The notes beneath the pieces are model-generated. The model made no database searches, was not told the origin of the DNA, and saw only the letters and a program-made list of their open reading frames with translations. The translations under genes and the position numbers were made by a program. Positions 32,646 to 45,525 of a DNA stretch of 64,000 nucleotides are shown one piece after another. Numbering within the stretch: the stretch's first letter is position 1; every line of letters begins with the position of its first letter. This stretch comes from Siderastrea radians (lineage: Eukaryota > Cnidaria > Anthozoa > Scleractinia > Rhizangiidae): NCBI GenBank assembly GCA_964017195.1, contig OZ024898.1, forward strand, positions 3,733,482 through 3,797,481. The letters are read 5' to 3'.

Positions 32646-34420
32646 ATGAAGTTTGCAGCATTCATTCAGACTACTTTCGCCCTTCTTGGTGTAACCATTG
32701 TTTGCCAAGTTCAGTCTTTTGAAAACGTAAGTAATTTAAAACTGCTTGAAGCTTTATTCTCGCAAATAGCCCACATCTCAGGATCAACTTGTTGCAAATC
32801 ATACATCATCAAGACTATATCAAGAAGAAAGAGAGCCTTAATGTAATTCTGGTCTGTATAAAGATTACTTCTAGATTGTAACATAGTCAATGGCTTTGTT
32901 GGAGTCGGTCCGATCACCATAACTTTCGGTCATAACCAAAAGAAGGAGCCAGTTAGTCAGTGTAATGGGAGTGCAACTCCGATGTGTTCGTCCCACGGCG
33001 TTTTCATAATCTGGATTATTATATTTAGATAAGCCTTTCCCACGAATAAAGCTTCGGAATCATGCCAGTTTTTCGTTGCGCGCTCTTCGGTTATCTGCGG
33101 AAGCCTTCAGGTCATCGCCTAAAATCTTCGGAAGCCTTTAAACCATCAGAGGAACTCTTCGGAGAATTTCGCTTCATCTTCGGAAACATTCGGAAGACTT
33201 CGGGCCGTTTCAAGATAACCCAGCTTTAGAAACAATAGAGTTAGTTTCTAAAGAAACTGTGGTGCTGTGTCGGCGAGGACGTGAAACACAAAATTTCCGA
33301 TTTATCAACTGAGTTGATAAGTGAACATTAATATATGAAATTCATATATTTGAACTGCTCCCAGTGACCAGCTCCCAGTTGGCCCATTGACCAGCTCCCA
33401 GCTGGCTTGATAGCTCAGTTGGTTAGAGCGCTGCACCGGTATCGCAGAGGTCATGGGTTCGATTCCCGTTCAAGCCTGAATTTTTGCAGGTTTCTTTTTT
33501 TCAACCGCTTAGGTTGAAACACCTTCACTGCGATGATCTACATATAATTCTGAGTTGATAAGGTAAATTGGTTAGTTGATAAGGTAAACGAAGTTGATAA
33601 GGTAAATTCGATTCGCTCTGACGACGGGCCAACTTTAGAAAACTCTTAGGTATTTAAAAACTACTGCTGGGACGCACGCAACATTGCGGGCAACTACTAA
33701 ATTGCACCTTGTGTCCACCTCAGAAATGGTTTCACGTTTCACTCTGACCCATTTAAACAAGGAAACTTCAAATTCTGGGAGAAAACTATGATCAAAGTAA
33801 CTTATGATCAAAATAACTGCCCCACGGACCAGAACTCGTGGTTGTTGCACAGGGCACCTAGACTCAAGGGCAGACCACTTTAGTGGCAAAATATAAGGAC
33901 TTGTGTGGAACTTGATCGCTAGTTTGCTGAGGAAACTTAAAATGACAATAAACAGCCATTTACGTTTACATAACAGATCATGTCAGACCAAATATTGTCC
34001 TTGTGTTCACGAGAAAAAAAATAAACTACCTCATACTTCTTAGAGTTACCCCTCAGTTGAATGTTGTAAAAAATAACACGAGATAATAGAATGAAGCCAA
34101 GAACCGTCGTTTTTGTGATATTCATTAATTGATTGATTGATTGATTGATTGATTGCTGACAGATACGTATTGATGACAAGGATAACTGGTACCTAGCTGA
34201 AGCCAAATGCAGAACAGACTCTAGTCTTGGAGCGCATGTGCTTAGGGAGTACTACCCACTTGAAAGCGAAAAGGACGCCCGCGCTTGTCCATCTGCATCG
34301 TCTGTGGGGGAAAGTATAAAGCATTTATATCGTTTCGAGATGAGGACCCCAATGAAGAAACGAGTGGACGGAAATTGGCAGCCTTATTATGCCATTGGCT
34401 GTTGTTATGGTCACAATTGA
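32646..34420 (+). CDS. U3 gene: small secreted cysteine-containing protein, variant class A
   Basis: Exons 32646-32726 and 34163-34420 splice in phase 0 (AAC|GTAAGT; GACAG|ATA). Exon 2 encodes exactly the same 85 residues as U1, although the DNA differs at silent positions (for example ACA for ACG, GGA for GGC), which suggests protein-level constraint or recent conversion. The signal peptide differs at two places (GVTIV, QSFEN). The proximal upstream region lacks about 200 bp present in U1 and U4, a deletion shared with U5. The intron holds one plus-strand tRNA-like SINE. The 3' flank includes the ATTAAA signal and runs on to a Penelope-like element. Role as for U1: probably a secreted ligand or defence peptide; family unproven. 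Confidence 0.8.
33404..33555 (+). mobile_element. tRNA-like SINE in U3 intron
   Basis: The head 33404-33476 forms a full cloverleaf: acceptor GGCTTGA/TCAAGCC, D-arm, anticodon arm CTGCA/CGCAG with loop CCGGTAT, and T-arm ATGGG/CCCGT. Position 33 is C, not U, and a SINE body with a TTGATAAGGTAAA-repeat tail follows, so this is a mobile element and not a tRNA gene. Confidence 0.75.
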
Positions 34421-35510
34421 CACAAACATACTTTAGCTGGCGACTCTCGAATCTGTCATTACAACATGTTGTAACGAGCTACAGAATTTGATTAAACTGC
34501 CTATTGTGACCGGAAAGTGCTTTTGTTTTGATTTTTGTGTTCGTTTTCTCTTGCACCCATTTGGAGCAAACCAGCGACACTGTTCTACTAGATCCTGAAG
34601 TCCACTTCGTTCCCACCCTTCCCAAACTTTCCCTTGCGCCAAAAAGTGGTAGTGAGCTTGCTCTTGGTAACCGTAGGCCGGCCACCAAGAGAAAGTGCTT
34701 AATGTAAGTCCATTGGCTTATTTATATTCGTGGAAGAAGAAAAAGGTTGTGGAGTGAGGCTGTTTTCGAAAGGAGTGAGGAACGCGCGTGCATGCGCTTT
34801 ATTTCCAGGAGGAATGTTTACCTCTTGCACGAACATACCTATTCGGTATTTTCCAAAGGAATGGAACAGGTGGGGATCATTGTATCAACAATTCGTCTTC
34901 CGCTTGCAAATTCGGTCTCAGAGGATACTGAAACCTGATGTAAATAATCGATGAAAATCGACCATCAAAAGACTTATCCATGAATGGATATTAGTCGATG
35001 GCGTTCGTTAAATAATATTGTTTAAAGTTGCTGATCAATGATTAATCAATAGTCACTTAAGCACCAGACTTCTTGATAGTTAGATCGGTTCCCCTTGTTC
35101 TATGGGCGAGCCCATCAGCCTGGAATTGATATAAAGGCCATGCCAACAAAAATAATGCTAGCGTAAACAATTGACAACACTAGCAACCCAATGCTATTTA
35201 TTCTAGAGCCCCTTTGCTCCGTTTTTTTAAAAAAAACGTTATGGAAAAAGTTTTTTTTTCAAGGAGAAAACATCAAGTCATTTCCTAATAGATTCCAAGA
35301 CATGAAAGATGAACTTAAAACTATTGGTCAATTCTTGTCGATATGCACCCCATTTCCATCGTGGCCATACTTAGCAAAGGAAACGTATATCAATATTGTT
35401 TCAACTGAAACTAGTAGAGTAATTTTAGACACGACTGGGCAAATATGTTTGTGTTTCCTTTAATTTCAACGTCTTTTTAACTTATTACAGATGACATAAT
35501 AAAATCTAAA
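34421..35510 (+). other. U3 3' UTR / 3' flank
   Basis: The flank is homologous to U1 15773-16955. It has ATTAAA about 70 bp after the stop and lacks about 90 bp near 35256 that U1 and U4 keep. No conserved frame. Confidence 0.5.
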
Positions 35511-35765
35511 AAAAAGAGCGTGTCTGACTTGAAAGACGCTTTCACCGAAAACCTTCGGCCTTCATCTCAAAAAAGCCAAATGTGTTAACGGCTTTGTAAC
35601 GGGTTAAAACATTTGGCTATTCAGATGAAACCGACGAAGGTCGAAGGTTTTCGGTCGAAACGTCTTTTATGTTTTTATAAATGTGTATTTACCGTTTCAC
35701 CTAAGTCAGCATGACACACAATTTTTAAAAATTCTGTTATGTCCATCCCTGACTACAATTTTAGT

Positions 35766-36107
35766 ATTTTTTTTCTAAGATATGTTGACGACATTTATCT
35801 CCAAGCTACCGGTGAAGAAATGGTACACCGATTCCACCACACAATGAACAGCCTACACCTCAAACTGAAGTTTGAAATCGAGAAACCGGAAACAACACCC
35901 AATGGCCTCTCATTGTCACTACTCGATTTCAAAGTCACCATCTCCGAAGATGGCAGAAGCTCCTTCGAGTTTTACAAAAAACCAGCCAAGAAACCACTGT
36001 TTGTACACCACCAACCAGCCATATACCCAAGAAATCAAAGATCAACTTCATTCGCAATGAGCGGAAACGTATCGAAGATAGATGCTCTACACAAACGACA
36101 TCCATAA
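35766..36107 (+). pseudogene. Penelope-like reverse transcriptase fragment (U3)
   Basis: RYVDDIY and the following palm/thumb region are as in U1, but the frame here stays open longer, to the stop near 36105. Downstream, the region homologous to the foldback-bearing site is uninterrupted (36151-36164). A palindromic terminal repeat precedes it at 35535-35664. Confidence 0.75.
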
Positions 36108-36401
36108 AGCACCAAAACATGTTTGACTACATCCTCCGCATGTCTGGAAGACAGTATAGACCAAACAAAGCACCGCCAAAGCCATCAAAGAAACTCTCCA
36201 CCTCCCTACGTGGATTGGTAATAATACCTCAAGATTCCATACATCTCCGAACGTCTAAACCACAAGATCACTAACATTTTCCGAAAGGAGGGCATACCAG
36301 TACGTGTCGCTCACAGGTCATACACCCTAAGACGAGCTCTCTCGCACAACACCACAGAGCCTATATGCACCAGGAACAACTGCCTCACCTCCAAAACTAA
36401 A

Positions 36402-36710
36402 TTGTGCCTTCTAAGGAACGCCGTTTACCAAATCACCTGTAACAATTGCAATCAACACTACATCGGGAGCGCTACACGTTTCATCCACGATCGTGTAAGA
36501 GAACGTGTCAATAGTGAAAACTCCTCTGTAAAGAAACAGATTTCCACATGCCAAAAGAAAGACTACAAAGCAGGCACTGAAATCAAGACCATTGTACTAG
36601 AAAACGACCCCATAAATCTACGCCTATTTGAAGCATTTTACATAAGGAAATACAAACCTACCCTCAACTCCCAAAGGGAATGCAGCGAATTCGCGGACCT
36701 TTTGTTCTAG
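36402..36710 (+). pseudogene. Penelope-like GIY-YIG endonuclease, longest intact copy (U3)
   Basis: About 100 codons in one frame cover the CxxC-containing core (VYQITCNNCNQHYIGS), the Arg region (RFIHDRVRERV) and the catalytic Glu segment (LFEAFYIRKYKPTLN), ending at TAG after DLLF. U1 and U4 have a 4-base insertion after DRV. The upstream linker is frame-disrupted here, so the element as a whole is dead. Confidence 0.75.
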
Positions 36711-36995
36711 TGACTATTTTAACATATCTGGATAGACCCTTTGTACAATGACACTCGCTCATTAGACCATTTTATTCGTTTCTATTTCTTATTTGTACCT
36801 ATTGTTTTATACATTTTACATACGCATTCTTACGCTTTTTTCTCACATCTTACTTTACATCTGTATATAGGTCTACGCGGCATATTTTTCTTATCCCTGA
36901 TCATGCCGTTGATCGGCGAAAGCTTGGATTTTAGATTTTAATTTTTACAATAGTGTTAGGCCTCATTTGAACCTTTATAAATTAATATTGTTTAA

Positions 36996-37605
36996 CCCTA
37001 TTCTGCCTAGGGGGAGGGGTGGAGGGGGGGCACATTGTGCCCGCGCTGACTTTACCGAATTATAACTTTAAAACGGCTGGACGAATTATCACCAAATCTC
37101 GTGACTTTTCCTAAAATTTATTATAAAAAATTTTCCTATGTCAATGATGTGTCTATGATGATCGACGTTTCCATAGCAACCGTCTACTCAGAAGTGTATT
37201 TTGACTATTTTCTGTCTTTTTTAGTCTTTCTGCAGTTTTTTTCCCCTTCGTTTGTAAGAAGATGTTTTTTACTTTTGTGTGCTTGTTTTGACTATGTTTC
37301 TTAGAACAAAATCATATGTTTTTGGTGACGTCAGGGTCAGCTGTATCACTGCAGGCTTGTTATTGAAGATGGTGGCATCAAATTTAAAATGGCGGGTTTG
37401 TGACGTTATTGTGACGTCACGGCACGTCATAAATGATATGTCATAAGCCCAATCTGTTAAGCTAAGGACGTGCTAAAAACGTGCGTAGTTTCATGGCAAG
37501 AGCTTTCATACTTTTCAAGATCTATAGGGGAGGGGGGCATTTTGTACCCCCCCCCCCCCCACCCCCAGGCTCACAAACTCAAAAAACAGCCCAGGCAGAA
37601 TAGGG
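36996..37605. mobile_element. TTAA-type non-autonomous element (U3)
   Basis: This is the U3 copy of the element at 18724-19328. The left TTAA is intact (36992-36995); the right one has decayed to TTTT. A poly-C run of about 14 sits near 37546. Confidence 0.65.
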
Positions 37606-37837
37606 TTTTTCCAAGGATTGATATAACTTGCTCCTGACCGGTGCCGAAACGTATAAACGTTAATTTCTTTTGCGGTTCCTTGCAAAGAAAAAATTAAAAA
37701 CGCGAGAGATATCAACGAGAAAATATTAGTGAAGAAATTGGTACTTGATCCTGTCATATTGAATCAAAACAAGGAGGAAGAAAAGTCAAGAAGGTGTCCT
37801 GTGTCCCTGAGGTGATCACCCACAGCAGTTGTCGATA

Positions 37838-38008
37838 ACACGGGACACAGGACACATTCTTGACTTCTCTTCCTCCTTGATCATTGCAAGGGAAAATGAC
37901 ACTCTCAAGAGACGAATTAGAGAGGCCATCGAAATACACTGCCTGGCCCCAATAATGAATCGAGACAACGGATAGGAGCACCCGGTGATCTACCGGGACG
38001 TTTTGTGT
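37838..38008 (+). pseudogene. Penelope-like C-terminal fragment at the U3/U4 boundary
   Basis: The frame reads RRIREAIEIHCLAP, NRDNG, a stop (TAG), then PVIYRDVL. This is the typical end of a second, different Penelope-type protein. A direct repeat GTGTCC/GGGACAC around 37797-37856 forms an imperfect hairpin upstream. U1/U2 and U4/U5 junctions lack the fragment. Confidence 0.5.
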
Positions 38009-41000
38009 TTTAAAGTATTTTTCATCATCCTAAATCACGTGACAAAAAGTCAAACTCCACCACTTGATAGAGATTCCGCGACTGAGTCAAAAGCTTGTGA
38101 TTTACATAAAGTTTGGATCCTGTGAAAGAAACCTGATTTGCTTTGGAACGAGAAAATAGTTGGAATTTTTGCTCCTATTAATATTCTGGCTCCAACCTTG
38201 CGGATATTTTACATTTACGTAACGATGCCATGAACCAAAACTGCTGAAATAGCTTCAATAAAAAAAAGACGTTGAAATGTTGTTCGCTTTTTTCGCTCAT
38301 TTTCACTTTAAAATGTTTGATTTCAAGGTATCACATAGGCAATTTGATAAACAAAGGATGAACTCCGTTACGGAGCTGTTCCATGGGAAATATCTTGGCA
38401 CTAGTACCAGTAAAGAGCTGAATAGCAAGGAATGGCCTACCTGTAGAATGTGACAGACAGATTCATTTACGGCCATTAACTTATTTCGCTACTTTTAAAA
38501 CATTTACCCAAGCGTTTCCAATCTGCGAGGCTAGACTTTTAATGAAAGCAAATTCAGTGTTCTTTGAAGGAAAAAAGCTTTTTTCATATCAGCGTGCAGT
38601 ACAGATCAGAAGACAGCACAGGCAAGGTAATAAAAGAAAAAAAAACAAAACAAAAAGAAAGCCAAACTGGGTGAATAATCCCAATATCTTTATTTTCGCC
38701 TGGCGTAAAACGCACGAAATGAAGGTCACCCGCCAAGTTTTCGTTAGGCAAGGTTTTCGTGATCGTTCAATGTCTCAAGTCGGCACAAAACTAAGGAAAC
38801 TGAATACAATCTCATCAGTAACCCATTTTCCTGACAACATGTTCTTGCAACTCGACGTTGAATGGTGAATGTTTCTAGCATTTGGGGGAGGTGTTTTTGA
38901 CATTCTTGTAGCTTGATGTGTGGGATTTGCTGAGCAATCATTTGTCTTTTGCACTCATTTGTTCTGTTCAACAGTACCTCACAGTCGTTGATCCAATAAC
39001 GCTATTAAAAAGTATTTGTTTTATTCCAAAAGGCTGTTTTTGTTGACAAATACCAAAAATAGATTATTTCAGTGAGATAATGAGTAAGGGCCTTTGTTGA
39101 AAAACACTTTAAAAATTAATGTGAGAGATCAATGAAAGCGGCGAACAAGACATACATAAACTTTATTTAGTTCTAAATTTACAGAGTAGCATTTCTGCTA
39201 ATTTCTTCGAGCTAGCTAAAGTTAAAAAATGAGTAAAATACATATAATAAGAATAAAAGAAAGAAATTCAAACAGTACAGACAAATTTATAAAATACTTT
39301 ATTTTAGTGTAATTTTAATGTTATATTCACCACGCTACCCGGTGAATATAACATTTCAAGGCGCGGCTGCTAAGCTTAGTTATGTTTTTCGTGTGTTGTT
39401 TGTCAAGATTTATCTCATATGTTTTTTACTTTTTGATGTCCACATCTCAAAATTATACTAAAACAATTATTCTCCTCAGGCTCAGTAAATATTCGCCAAT
39501 ATTTACTTCGTTTCGGCGAATAATTGTTAAATATGCACTCCGTGCACTGCCAGTTTCAAAGTGATGCCAAATGTGGTTGAAGTTTTTCAAGTTCTAGCTG
39601 TGAAAGGTAAATCTTTCTAAACAGGTAACCTATTGTACTAAGTAAATAGTTCGGTGGTTAAATTTCTCACACCTACACTTTTATGGTATAGAACTTGAAC
39701 CACATTTGAAATTAGCCTTTTAAAAGGGTGTCAAAAACGACCTGGAAACGTTGTTCACTTTGAACGCTCATTTTTCATTTTGCAATGTGTTATTTAACTA
39801 GGCATATCACAGGCAATTTGTTAAGCAAAAATTAAAAAAATAAAGGATGAACTCCGTTACGGAGCTGCTTCATGAGAAATGTCTTTGTACTAGTACCAGT
39901 AAAGAGCTGGAAAGCAAGGAATGGCTACCTGTGGAATGTGACAGAAAGATGCATTTACGGCCATTAACTTATTTCGCTATTGACACATAAACCCAAGCGT
40001 TTACAACCATTGAGGTTAGATTTGCTAGTGAAAGCTATTTTGTTCTTTGTAGGAAAAAGCTTTGTCTCCTGATATCAACGCGCAGCACAAATCAGAAGAC
40101 ATCACAGATATGTCAATAAAAGAAAGAAAAATCAAAACGAAAACCAAAAAGAAAGGCAATGAATACAAAACTGGGTGAATAACCCCAATATCTTTATTTT
40201 TGGGTGGTGTAAAACGCGCGAAATAACATTCACCCGCCAAGTTTTCGTTAGCCAAAAAGTTTTCGCGGTCTTCAAAGACTCAAGTACAAAAAAAGAAAAC
40301 TGAATATAATCCCATCAATAACGCTTTTTCCTGACGACACGTTCTTAGAACTTGACGTTGAATGGTGAATGTTCCTAGCCTTTGGGGGAGGTGTTTTGAC
40401 ATTTTTGCAGTTTCATGTGCACCATTTATTGAGCAAACATTTGTCATTTGCATCCTATTTTTTTTGTTCAAACAGTACAAGTTTTAGAGTCGTTGATTCA
40501 ATAACGCTATTAAAAGTATTTGCTTTATTCCAAAAGGTTGTTTTTGTTGACAAACACCAAAAAACAGATTTTTTCAGTGAGATAATGAGTAAGGGTCTTC
40601 GTTAAAAAAAGAAAACTTATAAATGAATGTGAGAGATCATTGACAGCGTCAAACGATGTTTTAACATCCCACCAGTTTTAAACTGGATGCCAGATGTGGT
40701 TGAAGTTTGTAAAGTGAAAAGTGAAAAGTATATTTTTCTAAAAATGTAACCTATTGCCTGAAGTAAATAGTTCGGAGGATAAATTTTCAAAGCCTATACT
40801 TTTATGCCTGTAAACCTCCGAACATATTTGAAATTAGCCTTTGGAAAGTGATAATAAAGTTAAACATGAATGACGTCCCTAAAACGTTGTTCTATTTGAA
40901 CCCTCTTTTTTCATTTCAAAATATTTGATTTAACGAGGAATAACACAGGCAATGTTATAAGCAAAAATTAAACGATGAAGGAGGAACTCCATTAAGGAGC

Positions 41001-42420
41001 TGTTTCATGAGAAATGTCTTTGAACTAGTACCAGTAAAGAGCTGAAAAGCAAGGATTGGCCTACCTGTAGAATGTGACAGAAAAATGCATTTATGTCCAT
41101 TAACTTATCTCACTACTGACACATTTACCCAAATGTTTCCAGTCTCTGAGGTCAGAATTACTAATGAAAGCTATTTTGTTCTTTGAAGGGAAAAGCTTTC
41201 GTCATATCAAAGCACAGCACAGTCCAGAAGATATCAGAGGTAAGTCAATTGCCAGTCGTAAATCTCTGTAAGTCTTGTAGCCAAAACTATTCCAGGCGAT
41301 CAAACACAAGCAAAACTAGTTTCAAGTTTCCTCGCTAGGTGTGTAGTTCAACAAATAACAGTGAAGTTAGTCACAAGGTAAATTTCTTTTGATCAAAACA
41401 AAGTACAAACCAAATTCAAAACCATTCGATAATGCGTTTTCTCGAGAACATGTTTTCAGAACTTGAAGTTGAATGGTAAATGTTCCTAGCCTTTTGGGGA
41501 AATGTTTTGGACATTCTTGTAGCTTGATAACTCCCGCGGCGTTGAATATTAAATTTTTCTAGCCTTTGGGAAGGTATTTTGATATTCTTGCGGTGTGATA
41601 TGTACCATTTATTGAGCGTATATTTGTCATTTGCACCATTTTTTCAGTTCAACAGTGCTTCACAGTCGTTGATCCAATAGCACTATTATATGTTTTATTC
41701 GAGAAGGTTGCTTTTGATGACAGACACTCAGAAATAGATTGAGTGAGACAATAGAATACGTTTCGACATCCACACCATTGCCAGTTTCAAAATGATGTCA
41801 AATATGGCTGAAGTCTATAGTTATAGATGTAAAACGTAATTATTCTATAAAGGTAACGTGTTGTATCAACTAAATAGTTCGACACTTTAAGCGCTTAGAT
41901 TTCTCACACCTATACTTTTATGCTAACGAACTTCAACCACATTTGAAATTGGCATTTTGAAGGTGATAATGATGTCAGAAAGGATGTCGAAACGATGTTC
42001 GCTTTGATCGCTCGTTTTCATTTTAAAATGTCTGATTTAACTAGGCATGAAAAGGAAATTTTGTTAGCAAAAAAAAAAACAAAAACAAACAAAAAAAACA
42101 ACAATAACAGCAACAACAAAAACAGAAAGATCAAGGACGAACTCCACTACGGAGCTTTTTCCTGTTAAAAGTCTTTTACTTCTAGTACCTGTAAAAAATG
42201 AATAGCAAGGAATGGCTTACCTGTAGAATGTGACAAAAACATGCATGTACGGTCATTACCTAGCTTGTTGCGCTACTTACACATTAACCCAAGCGTTTCC
42301 AGTCTGCGAGGTTAGATTTACTAATATATAGATATATGAAAGCTCTTTTGTTCTTTAATTTGAAGGGAAAAGCTTCCTTCCATATCAAAGTGCAGCACAG
42401 ATCAGGACACATAAGAGTTA
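38009..42420. repeat. U4 upstream block of four monomers
   Basis: Anchors lie near 38438, 39924, 41060 and 42218. The first interval is enlarged by an insertion at about 39300-39533, and the third is shortened: the segment around 41405 jumps from a promoter-type stretch to CATTCGATAATGCG. Confidence 0.75.
39300..39533. mobile_element. ~235-bp hairpin-rich insertion in a U4 monomer
   Basis: Absent from sister monomers. It contains a perfect 15-bp hairpin (39317-39331 with 39341-39355, ATATTCACC/GGTGAATAT at its core) and a second nested one: AACAATTATTC/GAATAATTGTT (39462-39528) enclosing GTAAATATT/AATATTTAC (39485-39506). Exact ends and target duplication are unclear. Probably a small foldback element. 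Confidence 0.55.
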
Positions 42421-42991
42421 AGTAAGAAGAAAAACTTTTTGTTATAAATCTCTGTAACACCTCAGAAGTTAATACCATTCCAGTTGTCACTATCAAACGA
42501 CCCACAGTTATATACTTTTAAGTTTCATAGCACCTAAGTTAGCATTTTAGTGAAGAAGATAGTTACTAAATAAAAAAACATCAAATTCGTTTGATAAAAA
42601 TGAAGTACAAACCTCCCTGTAAGAACAAAATGTGAGGGCCAGGATCCCGAAGAGTCTAAACAGGGCTAATCCCGCAAAAAAAGAAAAAAAAAAAAACAAA
42701 AGAAGAGAAAGGATGAGGATGAAAATTATAAAGGGTGGAATTGAACAGGTCAAAAGCTGTCTTACCATCGTTTGGAATTTGAGAAATGGCTTTGTAAGAA
42801 AAACCTTGTGAGTTAGTCAAAGTGTTAAATGTAATTTATGTTACTCATGAGGTGATTTTTTTTTATCTCGTGTTCTGCAAAACAGGGGTTCTGAGCCTCC
42901 TTAACACTCAATGGTAATTAAATGTGTTCAAAACTTAACAGTTAACTGTTGTTTTAGTATTGAACGGTGTTATCATCCTGCAATCAAGAAG

Positions 42992-45459
42992 ATGAAGTTT
43001 GCAGCATTCATTCAGACTACTTTCGCCCTTCTTGGTCTAACCATTGTTTGCCAAGTTCAGTCTTTTCAAAACGTAAGTAATTTAAAACTGCTTAAAGCTC
43101 CATTGTCGCAAACAACCTGCATCTCGTGATCAACTTGTTGGAAACCATACAATATCAAGACTAAAAAGAAAGACAGCCTTAATGCCATTCTGGTCTGTAT
43201 AAAGATTACTTCTAGATTGTAACATAGTCAATGGTTTTAATTTGCAAGGGTCGGTCCGATAACGTGCGGTCATGGCCAAAAGAAGGAGCCAGTTAGTCGT
43301 TGTAATGGGAGTGCAACTCCGATGTGTTCGTCACACGGCGTTTTCATAATCTGGATTATATTTAGATAAGCCTTTGCCGCGAATTAAGCTTCAGAATCAT
43401 GTCAGTTTTTCGTTGGGCGCTCTTCGGTTACCTTTGGAAGCCTTCGGGTCATCACCTAAAATCTTCGGAAGCCTTTGATAGATCAGAGGAACTCTTCGAA
43501 GGATTTCGCTTCATCTTCGGAAACATTCTTTTTCGAATTTCTTTTTATTTTGTCCAAGAAACCTCTATAGTGAAGTATTTTCAAAAATAACATTAAAAGT
43601 TTCAACAGCTTTTTATTTTTTTTCGAAATCGGGCAAAGTTTGAAAATACCACATATCGGCCACCTTCGAATAGTGAAACTGGTCGAAAATTACACATTTT
43701 TATCTCGCTCGTACGTTAAAACGCAGCGTCGTCTGCTAACGAAACACAAACACAATATAAACACAAATCTCTTTAGAACACAGTAGTTTTCTTTGGATAA
43801 GCTGTTGAAGTAAGAATGTTTCGGCCGTTAGAAGAAAACTAGTTTCAGGTATTTAAAAAAATAGCAAATTTCACCCAACTTCCACACTACAGAGACCCAA
43901 TTGGTACGTGGATTTTGGACATGGAATAACAACAGGTATGAAAAAACTCCTTTGTAAATTACTGTGTTAAAATATTTCTGGCGGCACTGAAAATTACCCC
44001 GTCGAGAGACCAAAATGTGAAGGGTAGTTTGACACGAATCGCCGACTGAATTTATGACACAAACCGCCGACTGCCTACGCAAAGCAAATAAAAGCCGTTT
44101 TCACTGACAGAAATGCCGCATAAACCTTCGCAAAATTACTTAAGGGGCTTGCAGAATAATTTTACATAGTGTCTGCTGAAGTTAAGTGTTGTTTTTGAAC
44201 TACGATCAACACACACACCGCTTGTTTTAGTACACGGTTCGGTCGATCGAAACCGCAACATATGCCTTACATTAATCTTACCGTGTTTTTAAAATTCGCC
44301 ATTATCTGTCTGATTAAAATAATTCTCTACTCCATGGTTGTGATTGGTGCTGTAATAGCTGTAGCTTGCTGGACATATGATAGCGTTGTTTTCCCGAAAT
44401 TTGTCATAACTTAGCCGCAAAAAAAACTGAAAAAAGTGACATTCCGGAACAGTACCAGAATATGTTACAAGAACAAGATTGCGTGACGCATGACGTTGGC
44501 AAAGTCAATCGATGTAATCGCATATTATAGGTATTACTTGTTTCAGGTGTAAGCAAAAAGTTCTACAGAAATACTTTTTAAAATCACCTTTTGATGGAAA
44601 AAAGCTTTCATGCATTGATATCGCGTCGCTAAAAATGTCTACAGTCGCCTCGTGTATTGTAAAATCTGTCAATCAGCGACGACATTGCAGTGGACAGTGA
44701 ATCCCAGCTATTGCTCCCTCGCACAGGTAGGGGGTTTACTGTTAGGCACTACAATTCCTAGAGCGAATTTTTTTTTTTATTTGGCCATTTTTTAAAATGA
44801 AATCAGCGTATTTATTTCATGCATTTTTGAGAAAGAAGAGTCTCGCTTAAAAATAACATTGGGCCTGCGACATCGGTATTTGCTGGGGACTTGGTGGCGC
44901 TGCAATAACTCGCGGTGTTCGATCATTACAGAAGTGGCTGCCCACAAGGGAAAATCCTCAGCCCCAGAGGCTCAATATGGATTGAAAAGGGCGTATTCAG
45001 CCCATGTTATGAGCGCCACGAATATGGTTGTACAAGAATGCTCGCGTGTTTGTTTATATGGTTTTTTGGAAAAAAAAGATTCTTTATATGCGTGATCAGT
45101 ATCCGTCAAATTTCAACACTTTAGGCTGCGGGCACTCTCTTTTTCCGCTCACGGGTAGTCGAGGAAAACGAACAAGGGAGCCGACGAGCGCAAAATTGCC
45201 TCTAGCGTTGAACTCGTTCCCAGGGCTTTTCCCCCCTTGTTTTATTTGGTTAGAAAAGGGAAAAAGTCCTGGGAACGAGGTTGACGTGACGCGCGTGTGG
45301 TGCCCGTGCGAAAATCGCCGACCGCCGCAAGCGAGAAACGAACAAGGGAGAGAGCGAGCGCGAAAAACACCTGCACAAACATGGCGTTGAAACGTGACGC
45401 GCGTGTCAAGCCGCCTAATATTGAGCCGGCTCCAGTACACTAGCGTACACTAGCACATA

Positions 45460-45525
<66 letters not shown>

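Noticed and set aside
33404..33476. Functional tRNA-Thr gene
   Set aside because: The cloverleaf is good, but position 33 is C, the same sequence recurs in other units with a shared body, and it behaves as an insertion.
44859..45440. Overlapping frames in the middle of the long-inverted-repeat element
   Set aside because: No transposase or other domain; frames overlap on both strands around a nested palindrome.
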